Positions 1-5,040 of a DNA stretch of 6,512 bases are shown here, one piece after another. Each line of letters opens with the position of its first letter. Position 1 is the stretch's first letter. The notes under the pieces are model-generated. The model saw only the letters and a list, made by a program, of their open reading frames with translations. It ran no database searches and was not told where the DNA came from. The DNA is from an uncultured Lachnospiraceae bacterium (lineage in GTDB: Bacteria; Bacillota; Clostridia; Lachnospirales; Lachnospiraceae): NCBI GenBank assembly GCA_947174615.1, contig CAMWJQ010000237.1, positions 1 through 6,512 on the forward strand, in the 5' to 3' direction. The translations under genes and the position numbers were made by a program.

Positions 1-68
1 GTATCGGAAATAATCGCTGACATCATCAGCCCTGCAATGTTTTTGGGAATCTCTCCCCCCTTCTCCTG
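1..68 (-). pseudogene. Continuation of the pyrophosphatase frame past the amber codon (partial, runs off the window)
   Basis: Read on the minus strand in the same frame as the upstream gene, the bases after the TAG encode QEKGGE followed by IPKNIAGLMMSAIISDT. This matches the conserved family II pyrophosphatase block that normally follows the GCTATIIY segment, ending in the SAIISDT stretch that precedes the DHHA2 domain. No frameshift is needed to join the halves, so a single codon separates them. The segment may be the dead remainder of a nonsense-mutated gene, the C-terminal half of a protein made by amber suppression or recoding, or the product of a sequencing error. The rest lies outside the window. 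Confidence 0.85.
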
Positions 69-1175
69 CTACATCTGATAGATGATCGTCGCCGTACAGC
101 CAAGAGGCTGATTCCTGAAAAATACCGGTGAAACCGTCTCAAGCGTACCAATCCTGTGATGGTCTATAATCTCCAAAATCTCAGCAGCATCTATCCCGTC
201 AACCGCCTGCGAATGTTCATTGTGATCGACCAAAATCAATTGCTTTTTACGCAGATTTAACAGTGTCCGCCGTGAAATCATACCGACATATCGATCCTCC
301 TCATCAAGCACAGGAAAGTCATGATACCGCTTCTTCTTCATGATGGCTCTGATATCTTCCGTCTTGTCTGTGATCTTAAACGTCGTGAGCTTGTCGCGCC
401 GCATAAAATATCCGATCGGCATACTCTGATTGATCAGACGCGCAACCGTCGCCGTATCGTAAGGTGTGCTGATCAGGATACAGTTATGCTCCTTGGCGAA
501 TATCTGGATGGTCTTGGAAATCTTTGCCCCCATCGTGATCACCACGCAGGCTGCACCCATCTCAATCGCGCACAGCTGCGTCTCGTATCGGTTCCCGAGC
601 AGAACCATGTCGCCGGGGTGTATGTAGTCCTCAAGAACATCGGGATTAGCAGTTGCTATGACCACCTCACCGCTCTCAAAATAACCGGACGCGTCACCCA
701 CAACCATTTCCGCATCAATGGTTTCCAATATATTTTTATATGATGTCCTTGCCCTTGACAGGATGCCATTGTCATATACATCCATATAGGCATTGGCAAT
801 ATCCCCTAATGATATGATGCCTGTCAGTTTTTCCTGATTAATGACAGGGACTGTCACATCCCCTCTGTCCCGCATCAGATGCCATGCTTTTTTGAGCGAT
901 ACATCCTCTGTCACACCCTCCACATCGTTCATGTCAATGTCCCTGACATCGGTCATGACGTCGTGCAGATAAACCGGGGGGTCTGCGTGAAAGGCATTCA
1001 GCACATACTGCGTCTCCTGATTTACCTGTCCCGCCCTGGCTGGAACATATTCGCAGGTGTCGTCACACTGATTCTTCAAATACGCGTATGCGATTGCTGA
1101 ACAGATAGAATCTGTATCAGGATTCTTATGACCGACAATAAATACAGGTCGCTTCGTCAATTCTAAGTTTTCCAT
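69..1175 (-). CDS. ppaC: Manganese-dependent inorganic pyrophosphatase with CBS-DRTGG-CBS insert, interrupted by an in-frame amber codon
   Basis: This is a family II (DHH) pyrophosphatase, a cytoplasmic enzyme that hydrolyses PPi to two phosphates. The 368 visible residues begin with the metal-binding motif GHKNPDTDS (residues 15-23). They continue with a CBS domain (about 72-130), a DRTGG domain (about 145-250) and a second CBS domain (about 253-310). The DHH part then resumes with LVDHNEHSQ (315-323) and DHHR (338-341). In characterised relatives the CBS pair binds adenine nucleotides: AMP and ADP inhibit, and diadenosine polyphosphates activate. Family members with this architecture run to roughly 540-550 residues, so the rest of the DHH domain and the whole DHHA2 domain are missing from this frame. 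The break is a TAG at 69-71, after ...TATIIYQM, and family sequence continues in the same frame beyond it. The ATG start has AAGGGAG upstream and a strong promoter 42 bases further out. Identity is near certain. Whether a full-length product is made is not. Confidence 0.93.
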   Translation of the reverse strand: MENLELTKRPVFIVGHKNPDTDSICSAIAYAYLKNQCDDTCEYVPARAGQVNQETQYVLNAFHADPPVYLHDVMTDVRDIDMNDVEGVTEDVSLKKAWHLMRDRGDVTVPVINQEKLTGIISLGDIANAYMDVYDNGILSRARTSYKNILETIDAEMVVGDASGYFESGEVVIATANPDVLEDYIHPGDMVLLGNRYETQLCAIEMGAACVVITMGAKISKTIQIFAKEHNCILISTPYDTATVARLINQSMPIGYFMRRDKLTTFKITDKTEDIRAIMKKKRYHDFPVLDEEDRYVGMISRRTLLNLRKKQLILVDHNEHSQAVDGIDAAEILEIIDHHRIGTLETVSPVFFRNQPLGCTATIIYQM

Positions 1176-1216
1176 TTTTCTCTCCCTTGTATCAATAATT
1201 TATATCCTATAAAATA

Positions 1217-1245
1217 ATCCTACCGACATTGGTGTTTAAAGTCAA
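1217..1245 (-). promoter_or_regulatory. Sigma-A promoter of the pyrophosphatase gene
   Basis: On the minus strand, TTGACT (1245-1240) and TAGGAT (1222-1217) are separated by exactly 17 bases. Each differs from the sigma-A consensus at one or two positions. The predicted start near 1210 gives a leader of about 35 bases before the ATG at 1175, with AAGGGAG as ribosome binding site. Upstream, the minus strand carries A-tracts (complements of 1249-1252, 1262-1266 and 1272-1278), which could act as an UP element or bend the DNA. Confidence 0.8.
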
Positions 1246-1288
1246 GAATTTTGATTATTTATTTTTCAGTCTTTTTTTAGATTGTATA

Positions 1289-1322
1289 TTGAAAATTTAG
1301 AATATCTATGCTACCCTATAAT
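1289..1322 (+). promoter_or_regulatory. Probable promoter of the small two-gene unit
   Basis: TTGAAA (1289-1294) lies 17 bases before TACCCT (1312-1317), which is preceded by TG at 1309-1310 as in an extended -10 element. A perfect TATAAT overlaps it at 1317-1322 but has no good -35 at proper spacing. Either gives a start near 1324-1330 and a short leader to the ATG at 1363. The region is AT-rich, so chance matches are possible, but its placement upstream of the ORF is right. Confidence 0.55.
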
Positions 1323-1362
1323 ATATAAATCGCACATCTTTAGAAAAAGGAATGGTTAAATA

Positions 1363-1569
1363 ATGAAATCTTTTCAAAAGTACAGTGTATTGGAATGCGA
1401 ACAGCTTGAAAAAATGCGAAAGATTGGTGAAATGTATGGAAATTCCCCCGAATTAAAGGAGGCGTGCAAAGAATCTTATAATCTATATCGTTCCGGCAGA
1501 ATTTCCGCAGACTGCTATGGAAAAATCTACTCAGAAGCATTCGATAATTATCTTGGAGTCACCATTTGA
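1363..1569 (+). CDS. Small hypothetical protein, 68 aa, first gene of a two-gene unit
   Basis: I do not recognise this protein. It is soluble, charged and probably mostly helical. The first part (residues 11-25) is rich in Glu, Lys and Met; a stretch ELKEACKESYNLYRSGRIS follows, and the end is tyrosine-containing (YGKIYSEAFDNYLGVTI). It has two cysteines in the first half (12 and 35) and one at about 51, with no CxxC motif, no signal peptide and no membrane segment. The ATG has AAAGGAA about 10 bases upstream and a plausible promoter before that. Its TGA stop overlaps a possible TTG start of the next frame, and the unit ends at a strong terminator, so the two genes are probably cotranscribed. 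That arrangement is the main reason to treat it as real. The opposite-strand frame here has no such signals. Confidence 0.65.
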   Translation: MKSFQKYSVLECEQLEKMRKIGEMYGNSPELKEACKESYNLYRSGRISADCYGKIYSEAFDNYLGVTI

Positions 1570-1637
1570 TTCTATATACCTGCTTTATGTTTTTTGTTCT
1601 TCACTCATTCACAAAATACCAAAATGGGGCTGATAAA

Positions 1638-1844
1638 ATGAAGTCTAGCAGAACTACAGAGCGTACCAAAATCAATACCGTGCGGCTGAAGGATATAATC
1701 GCTCAGCTCACCGACATCATCTACATTCAATGCAACGCCAAAGAACAAGATGTCACTGTTGTCCTCGATCAGTTTACCAATATCACACCAGATGAACTGA
1801 ACAGTCTCAATATTTTCTATCCTCAGGACGATAACAAACCTTAA
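1638..1844 (+). CDS. Small hypothetical protein, 68 aa, second gene of the unit
   Basis: I do not recognise this protein. From the ATG at 1638 it starts with a basic, Thr-rich segment (MKSSRTTERTK), then an amphipathic stretch VRLKDIIAQLTDIIYIQ (residues 15-31), an acidic middle and an Asp-rich tail ending PQDDNKP. The start is uncertain. The ATG at 1638 has only GGGG at 1626-1629 as ribosome binding site. A TTG at 1566 overlaps the upstream stop and has GGAG at 1555-1558; it would add 24 residues including a hydrophobic ILYTCFMFFVL segment, giving a 92-aa protein with a possible membrane anchor. I prefer the ATG because the added segment looks like translated spacer. The gene stops two bases into the perfect terminator stem region, which supports it as the end of a transcript. 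Confidence 0.55.
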   Translation: MKSSRTTERTKINTVRLKDIIAQLTDIIYIQCNAKEQDVTVVLDQFTNITPDELNSLNIFYPQDDNKP

Positions 1845-1881
1845 AAAAGTCTCAGATTCCTTTAGAATCTGAGACTTTTTT
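1843..1881. terminator. Bidirectional intrinsic terminator between convergent genes
   Basis: A perfect 17-bp stem (1843-1859 pairs with 1865-1881) closes a 5-base loop, CTTTA. The core GTCTCAGATTC / GAATCTGAGAC is flanked by six A on the left and six T on the right, so a U-tract is produced on both strands. It ends the small two-gene unit from the left and lies 25 bases past the stop of the DUF6465-like gene coming from the right. Confidence 0.93.
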
Positions 1882-1906
1882 ATTCTGCTCAAAAGCATTG
1901 TTTACC

Positions 1907-2503
1907 TTATTCGTACAGACTGATTCCAGAAGCATATCCATCAATCACATAATATGCCATATTCTCTTCGATCTTGATATAGACTTCAATGTTCTTGATC
2001 GTATCTGCTTTGTGACCCTCAGCAGCATATGCTGCCTTTACCCGTTCAATCAGATTGCCCATTACCAAATCTCTGCCGCTCATCTGGAGAACCACCTTCT
2101 CTGTCGGTGCGGTCTTTGCAGCCGCCTTGGTCTTGGTCTCTTTCTCTTCCTTCTTCGCCGCTGTCTTGGTCTCTTTTTCTTCCTTCTTTGCTGCTGTTGA
2201 TCTTGTTCTGGTTGTCTTTGTCTCAGCGGTCTTTGCAGCAGGTTCTTCTGTATTCTTTTCCTCTTGCTGAACCTCTGCGACTTCTGTCTCTTCGTTCTTT
2301 GGCTCCTCTGTCGTTACCTCTGCTGTCTCTGTTGCCTTTGTTTCAGCCTTTGCTGCACTGACAGACTTTTTCTCTGCTGTCTTCTTTGGTGTTGTTTTCT
2401 TTTCTACTGTTTTTCTCACTTCTGACCTCTCCTGCTCTAAATCTTCTAATTTTATTTGCTCCCAAGTCCCATTCTGAGCTTCGGGATTTCCAGTGACCTT
2501 CAT
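1907..2503 (-). CDS. Low-complexity Lys/Glu/Ala/Thr-rich protein with C-terminal DUF6465-like domain
   Basis: The 198-residue protein has three parts. Residues 1-30 form a short N-terminal segment (MKVTGNPEAQ...). Residues 31-134 are a disordered linker of Lys, Glu, Ala and Thr with many KKT, AEK and ETK steps, resembling the tails of histone-like bacterial proteins. Residues 135-198 are a folded domain starting VVLQMSGRDLVMGNLIERV, including EVYIKIEENMAYYVIDG, and ending ISLYE. The last part resembles the DUF6465 domain of Clostridia, where an EVYIKPEE..AYYVING-type strand pair is typical; that assignment is from memory of the family. The function is unknown. No signal peptide or membrane helix is visible. 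The ATG at 2503 is chosen over a TTG at 2536 because AGGAGG sits 8 bases upstream of it. The gene has its own promoter and a terminator shared with the convergent unit. The linker contains an 11-residue tandem repeat. Confidence 0.8.
   Translation of the reverse strand: MKVTGNPEAQNGTWEQIKLEDLEQERSEVRKTVEKKTTPKKTAEKKSVSAAKAETKATETAEVTTEEPKNEETEVAEVQQEEKNTEEPAAKTAETKTTRTRSTAAKKEEKETKTAAKKEEKETKTKAAAKTAPTEKVVLQMSGRDLVMGNLIERVKAAYAAEGHKADTIKNIEVYIKIEENMAYYVIDGYASGISLYE
2132..2197 (-). repeat. Two-copy 33-base in-frame tandem repeat
   Basis: Units 2132-2164 and 2165-2197 match at 30 of 33 bases, and all three differences are synonymous. Each encodes the 11 residues TAAKKEEKETK in the linker of the DUF6465-like protein. 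The pattern indicates an in-frame duplication that has since been held at the protein level or is fairly recent. The linker length is therefore probably variable between strains. Confidence 0.85.
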
Positions 2504-2511
2504 TATGCATG

Positions 2512-2517
2512 CCTCCT
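2512..2517 (-). promoter_or_regulatory. Ribosome binding site that fixes the start of the DUF6465-like gene
   Basis: AGGAGG on the minus strand, 8 bases before the ATG at 2503-2501. It lies inside the longer frame that would start with TTG at 2536, so it argues for the shorter, 198-aa product. Confidence 0.85.
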
Positions 2518-2582
2518 CTGATACCTGTATCTGCAATGATCAAAACACAGGCTTCGAACTATGCAAAATTACACACAACAAT

Positions 2583-2611
2583 AGGATATCACATTCATGT
2601 GCATATTTCAA
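2583..2611 (-). promoter_or_regulatory. Promoter of the DUF6465-like gene, extended -10
   Basis: On the minus strand, TTGAAA (2611-2606) and TATCCT (2588-2583) are 17 bases apart, and TGA directly precedes the -10, giving an extended -10 element. The predicted start near 2576 leaves a leader of about 73 bases. A 12-base dyad, CACAT-TC-ATGTG at 2590-2601, fills most of the spacer and could be a repressor site. Confidence 0.75.
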
Positions 2612-2694
2612 TTTAAATAAAGAAATTTTATGAATAAATTATAGTATTCTACATTTTTCGACACTTGTCATTAACAAAAAGTTACAATCAAAAA

Positions 2695-2722
2695 TGCACA
2701 TGTTTTGAATAATTTCTAGAAT
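2695..2722 (+). promoter_or_regulatory. Possible promoter of the DUF378 gene
   Basis: TAGAAT at 2717-2722 is a good -10, and TGCACA at 2695-2700 is a weak -35 (4 of 6) with 16-base spacing. The predicted start near 2729 leaves a leader of about 27 bases to the ATG. TTGTCA (2665-2670) and TACAAT (2683-2688) are also present but only 12 bases apart, so they do not form a normal promoter together. The assignment is tentative. Confidence 0.4.
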
Positions 2723-2755
2723 ACATGGTAATTCTATTCACGAGGAGGCGAAATT

Positions 2756-2971
2756 ATGGGTAATAAATTAATTGATGGCATCGCATTGACCATCGCAATC
2801 ATCGGCGCTGTAAACTGGGGACTCATCGGCTTCTTCGACTTTAATCTTGTCGCTGCAATCTTTGGCAGCATGACATGGCTCTCCAGAATTATCTATGCGC
2901 TTGTAGGTGTATGTGGTCTTTATCTGGTATGTTTCTACATGAGGCTTGGCAATGCCACATCGGAGGCATAA
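2756..2971 (+). CDS. DUF378 family small membrane protein, 71 aa
   Basis: This short integral membrane protein belongs to the DUF378 family (YuzA type), whose biochemical role is unknown. Two hydrophobic helices are visible: residues 6-26 (DGIALTIAIIGAVNWGLIGFF), holding the family hallmark GAxNWGLxGFF, and residues 41-62 (WLSRIIYALVGVCGLYLVCF), with the equally typical LSRIIYxLVGxxGLY. Between them lies the FDFNLVAAIFG loop-helix. The tail is short and polar. The length fits the family. The ATG has a strong GGAGG 7 bases upstream, and the gene is followed by its own terminator, so it is a single-gene transcript. It faces away from the DUF6465-like gene, with which it shares a 252-base promoter region. 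Confidence 0.93.
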   Translation: MGNKLIDGIALTIAIIGAVNWGLIGFFDFNLVAAIFGSMTWLSRIIYALVGVCGLYLVCFYMRLGNATSEA

Positions 2972-3000
2972 CACACACAGACATCGACACTTTTGTTATG

Positions 3001-3038
3001 TGCCTGCGGTAATTTTTGTTTATCGCAGGCAGTTTTTT
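3001..3038 (+). terminator. Intrinsic terminator of the DUF378 gene
   Basis: A 12-bp stem with one G-U pair (3001-3012 with 3020-3031, GC-rich core GCCTGCG / CGCAGGC) and a 7-base loop is followed by six T at 3033-3038. On the minus strand the G-U pair becomes a mismatch and no T-tract follows, so it is a weak candidate for ending the hflC transcript. Confidence 0.88.
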
Positions 3039-3053
3039 AGATAATATAAATAG

Positions 3054-3923
3054 TTATCGGTTGTAAAAAATTTGTGTGATCGGTGAATCCTTGTCGAGAA
3101 TCACAGTCTTATTACCGCCCTTGACCGCATTTTTCAGCGCGTCCAGGCTTCTGGTAAAGCTATAGAAGTCTGCCTTCATATCTCCATCATATGCAGCAGC
3201 AATCTCTCTCATGTATTCTGCTTCACCTTCTGCTTTTAAAATTTCTGCATTTTTATTTGCCTCTGAGATCATCACAGCTGTCTCTTTGTCCGTCGTATTT
3301 CGGATTTTCTGTGCATCTGAATTTCCTTCCGCGGTATAAGTCGCCGCGATATTTTCACGTTCTGAGATCATTCGTTCAAACACCGCATTTTTATTGTCCT
3401 CTGGCAGATCAAGGAGCTTGATCTCAACAGTAGTTATCTCGATGCCATACTGGTTGATTCCTGTGACATTCTCTTTGATCAGGTTGGTCAGCTTCTGTCC
3501 TCTCGCTGCGATAATATCTGACTGCGTCATACTGCTGATCACATTTTTGATCGAGTTGTACACTGCCACATTGATCCTTCCCTCCGCATTCTGCCCAGAG
3601 GTATTGAGTGTCTGCGCAAACACCTTCGGGTCCGTGACGCGCCACAGGACAAAGCTGTCCACAATCATTGATTTCTTATCCTGCGTGATTACGTCTGACT
3701 TTGCTATGTCATATAGAAGAATCTCTTTTGTGACGGTATCCTTCTCCTGTATAAATGGAATCTTAAAATACAGCCCTGAATCCGAGATAACACGCTCGAT
3801 TCTGCCAAATTCCCGCACCAGTCCATACTGATTCTCCCTGATGATAAATGCTGAGTTGAATAGCACTATCAGTGCTGCCGCCAACAGCGCCACACCTAGT
3901 GCCCTGCTTAAATTTTTCTTCAT
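3054..3923 (-). CDS. hflC: HflC, SPFH/band 7 membrane protein
   Basis: HflC partners with HflK in a large membrane complex that, in Escherichia coli, encloses and modulates the FtsH protease. The 289-residue protein has one N-terminal membrane anchor (about 7-28, RALGVALLAAALIVLFNSAF), then the SPFH domain from IIRENQYGLVREFGRI onward (about 27-190). Typical features are SGLYFKIPFIQ (49-59), a DxxxxWRVTDP strand (89-99) and the VFERMISERENIA segment (181-193). A Lys/Glu/Ala-rich coiled coil follows (about 190-245), then the HflC signature ADFYSFTRSLDAL (251-263) and a short C-terminal tail. It is a little shorter than the roughly 330 residues of the E. coli protein. The ATG has GGAGG 6 bases upstream. 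The gene begins 26 bases after the hflK stop, so the two are cotranscribed and probably made in step. Separation from HflK rests on gene order and the FYSFxRSL motif. Confidence 0.93.
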   Translation of the reverse strand: MKKNLSRALGVALLAAALIVLFNSAFIIRENQYGLVREFGRIERVISDSGLYFKIPFIQEKDTVTKEILLYDIAKSDVITQDKKSMIVDSFVLWRVTDPKVFAQTLNTSGQNAEGRINVAVYNSIKNVISSMTQSDIIAARGQKLTNLIKENVTGINQYGIEITTVEIKLLDLPEDNKNAVFERMISERENIAATYTAEGNSDAQKIRNTTDKETAVMISEANKNAEILKAEGEAEYMREIAAAYDGDMKADFYSFTRSLDALKNAVKGGNKTVILDKDSPITQIFYNR

Positions 3924-3949
3924 GTTGTTCCTCCATGTTGACCTGTGTT

Positions 3950-4984
3950 TTACGGTGTCTCCTGCGTATCCTGCGTCTGTCTGTTATCTGTGATATCCTC
4001 CAGCTGCAATTCATCAAGATACAGTGTCTTGTTCAAGTCACCGCTGCCGTCGTCTATGATCAACTTTACACCCGGCAGAACTTCCTCCATCGCCTCATAG
4101 AACATCCGCTGTTTTGTGAGAACCGGATTCTTCTCATACTCCGCATACATCTCGTTAAATCTTGCCGCCTGCGCGATACCTTCATTCACCCGCTCCTGCC
4201 TTGCCGCCTCTGCATCCTGTGTGATCTGGTCCGCCTTCGCGCTCGCCTCTGGAATCTTTTCATTTCTGTATTTGTTTGCGTTGTTGATTGCAGTCTCCTT
4301 CCCCTGCTTTGCAGTCTCAACTGCTTTAAAAGCCTCTATGACATCCTCTGTGGGCGGCTCTGCATCCTGCATAGAGATATTGACCAGCATCAGTCCGATA
4401 TCCTGCTCCTCCAGCTTCTCGATAATCATCTCTTTGATTTCAGCCTGTATCTTGCTCTTTCCCGTGGTGATCACATCGTCCACCACATAATTGCTGATGA
4501 TATTTCTGATACAGGACTGTGCGATATTCTTGAGAATCTCCTTGGGCTGCTGTGAATTGTATAGGTATTTTACCGGATCAGATACCTTGTACTCCACATA
4601 AAAGTCTACATTCACAAAATTAAAATCAGAAGTAATCATCAACGATTCATCATCAATCTGTTCCTGAGTGGCATTGTCATCACTGCCAGAACGGTATCCA
4701 ATCGGAAATCCCAAAATTGTCGTATTGACCTTAGTCACTCGCTGTACAAAGGGAATCTTGAAATGCAGTCCAGAAGTCACCACACTGCCCGCGCTGCCAA
4801 AGGTCGTCACGACGCCCTGTTCCTGTTCTCCGATCGAGTAGACGGACTCCAACGCCAGCACTGCAAGCACCAGCAAAATTACGATGCCAGCCGCCAGTCT
4901 GCCAAATGAATTGTTTCTGTTCTGTGTTCCCTGCTCGTTGCCAGAGTTGTTCCCGGGATGAAATTCTCTAAAGTTTTCTGCCAT
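3950..4984 (-). CDS. hflK: HflK, SPFH/band 7 membrane protein
   Basis: HflK is the other half of the HflKC complex. With the start at 4984 the protein has 344 residues. It opens with a Gly/Asn-rich cytoplasmic segment (1-28), as in known HflK proteins, then one membrane helix (about 29-46, RLAAGIVILLVLAVLAL) and the SPFH domain starting near SIGEQEQGVVTTFG (50-63). Landmarks are SGLHFKIPFVQRV (71-83), VSDPVKYLYN (134-143), IRNIISNYVVDDVIT (159-173) and the PPTEDVIEAF step (210-219). After it comes a charged coiled coil (220-285) and the conserved TKQRMFYEAMEEVLPGVKLII (290-310), ending in an acidic tail. A GTG at 5080 would extend the frame into pepD. The ATG at 4984 is preferred because AGGAG lies 8 bases before it and the extension has no family resemblance. 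No FtsH gene is visible nearby. Confidence 0.93.
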   Translation of the reverse strand: MAENFREFHPGNNSGNEQGTQNRNNSFGRLAAGIVILLVLAVLALESVYSIGEQEQGVVTTFGSAGSVVTSGLHFKIPFVQRVTKVNTTILGFPIGYRSGSDDNATQEQIDDESLMITSDFNFVNVDFYVEYKVSDPVKYLYNSQQPKEILKNIAQSCIRNIISNYVVDDVITTGKSKIQAEIKEMIIEKLEEQDIGLMLVNISMQDAEPPTEDVIEAFKAVETAKQGKETAINNANKYRNEKIPEASAKADQITQDAEAARQERVNEGIAQAARFNEMYAEYEKNPVLTKQRMFYEAMEEVLPGVKLIIDDGSGDLNKTLYLDELQLEDITDNRQTQDTQETP

Positions 4985-4992
4985 ACTGTTTT

Positions 4993-4997
4993 CTCCT
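4993..4997 (-). promoter_or_regulatory. Ribosome binding site that fixes the hflK start
   Basis: AGGAG on the minus strand, 8 bases before the ATG at 4984-4982. It sits in the 56-base gap between the pepD stop and hflK, and supports the 344-residue form over the longer GTG-started frame that overlaps pepD. Confidence 0.8.
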
Positions 4998-5040
4998 GTT
5001 TTTCTGAAACTGTTTCCTGAATCTGTTTTCTCAAAACCTT

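Noticed and set aside
55..60. Homopolymer run of six C as the cause of the pyrophosphatase break (frameshift)
   Set aside because: The conserved protein sequence is in the same frame on both sides of the run, so no base is missing or added. The break is a substitution-type stop at 69-71.
2021..2420. Plus-strand frames rich in Leu, Ser and Phe opposite the low-complexity linker
   Set aside because: They are complements of the Lys/Glu/Ala codons of the real gene and reflect its composition.
2504..2536. Longer start (TTG at 2536) for the DUF6465-like gene
   Set aside because: The AGGAGG site lies inside this extension, at proper distance from the ATG at 2503.
3001..3038. Hairpin as a bidirectional terminator also ending hflC
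   Set aside because: On the minus strand it has a mismatch and no T-run after the stem, so only the plus-strand role is supported.
3872..4555. Long plus-strand frame (227 codons) opposite hflK and hflC
   Set aside because: It is antisense to two well-supported family members, gives a Leu/Cys/Arg-rich translation with no family resemblance, and has no ribosome binding site of note.
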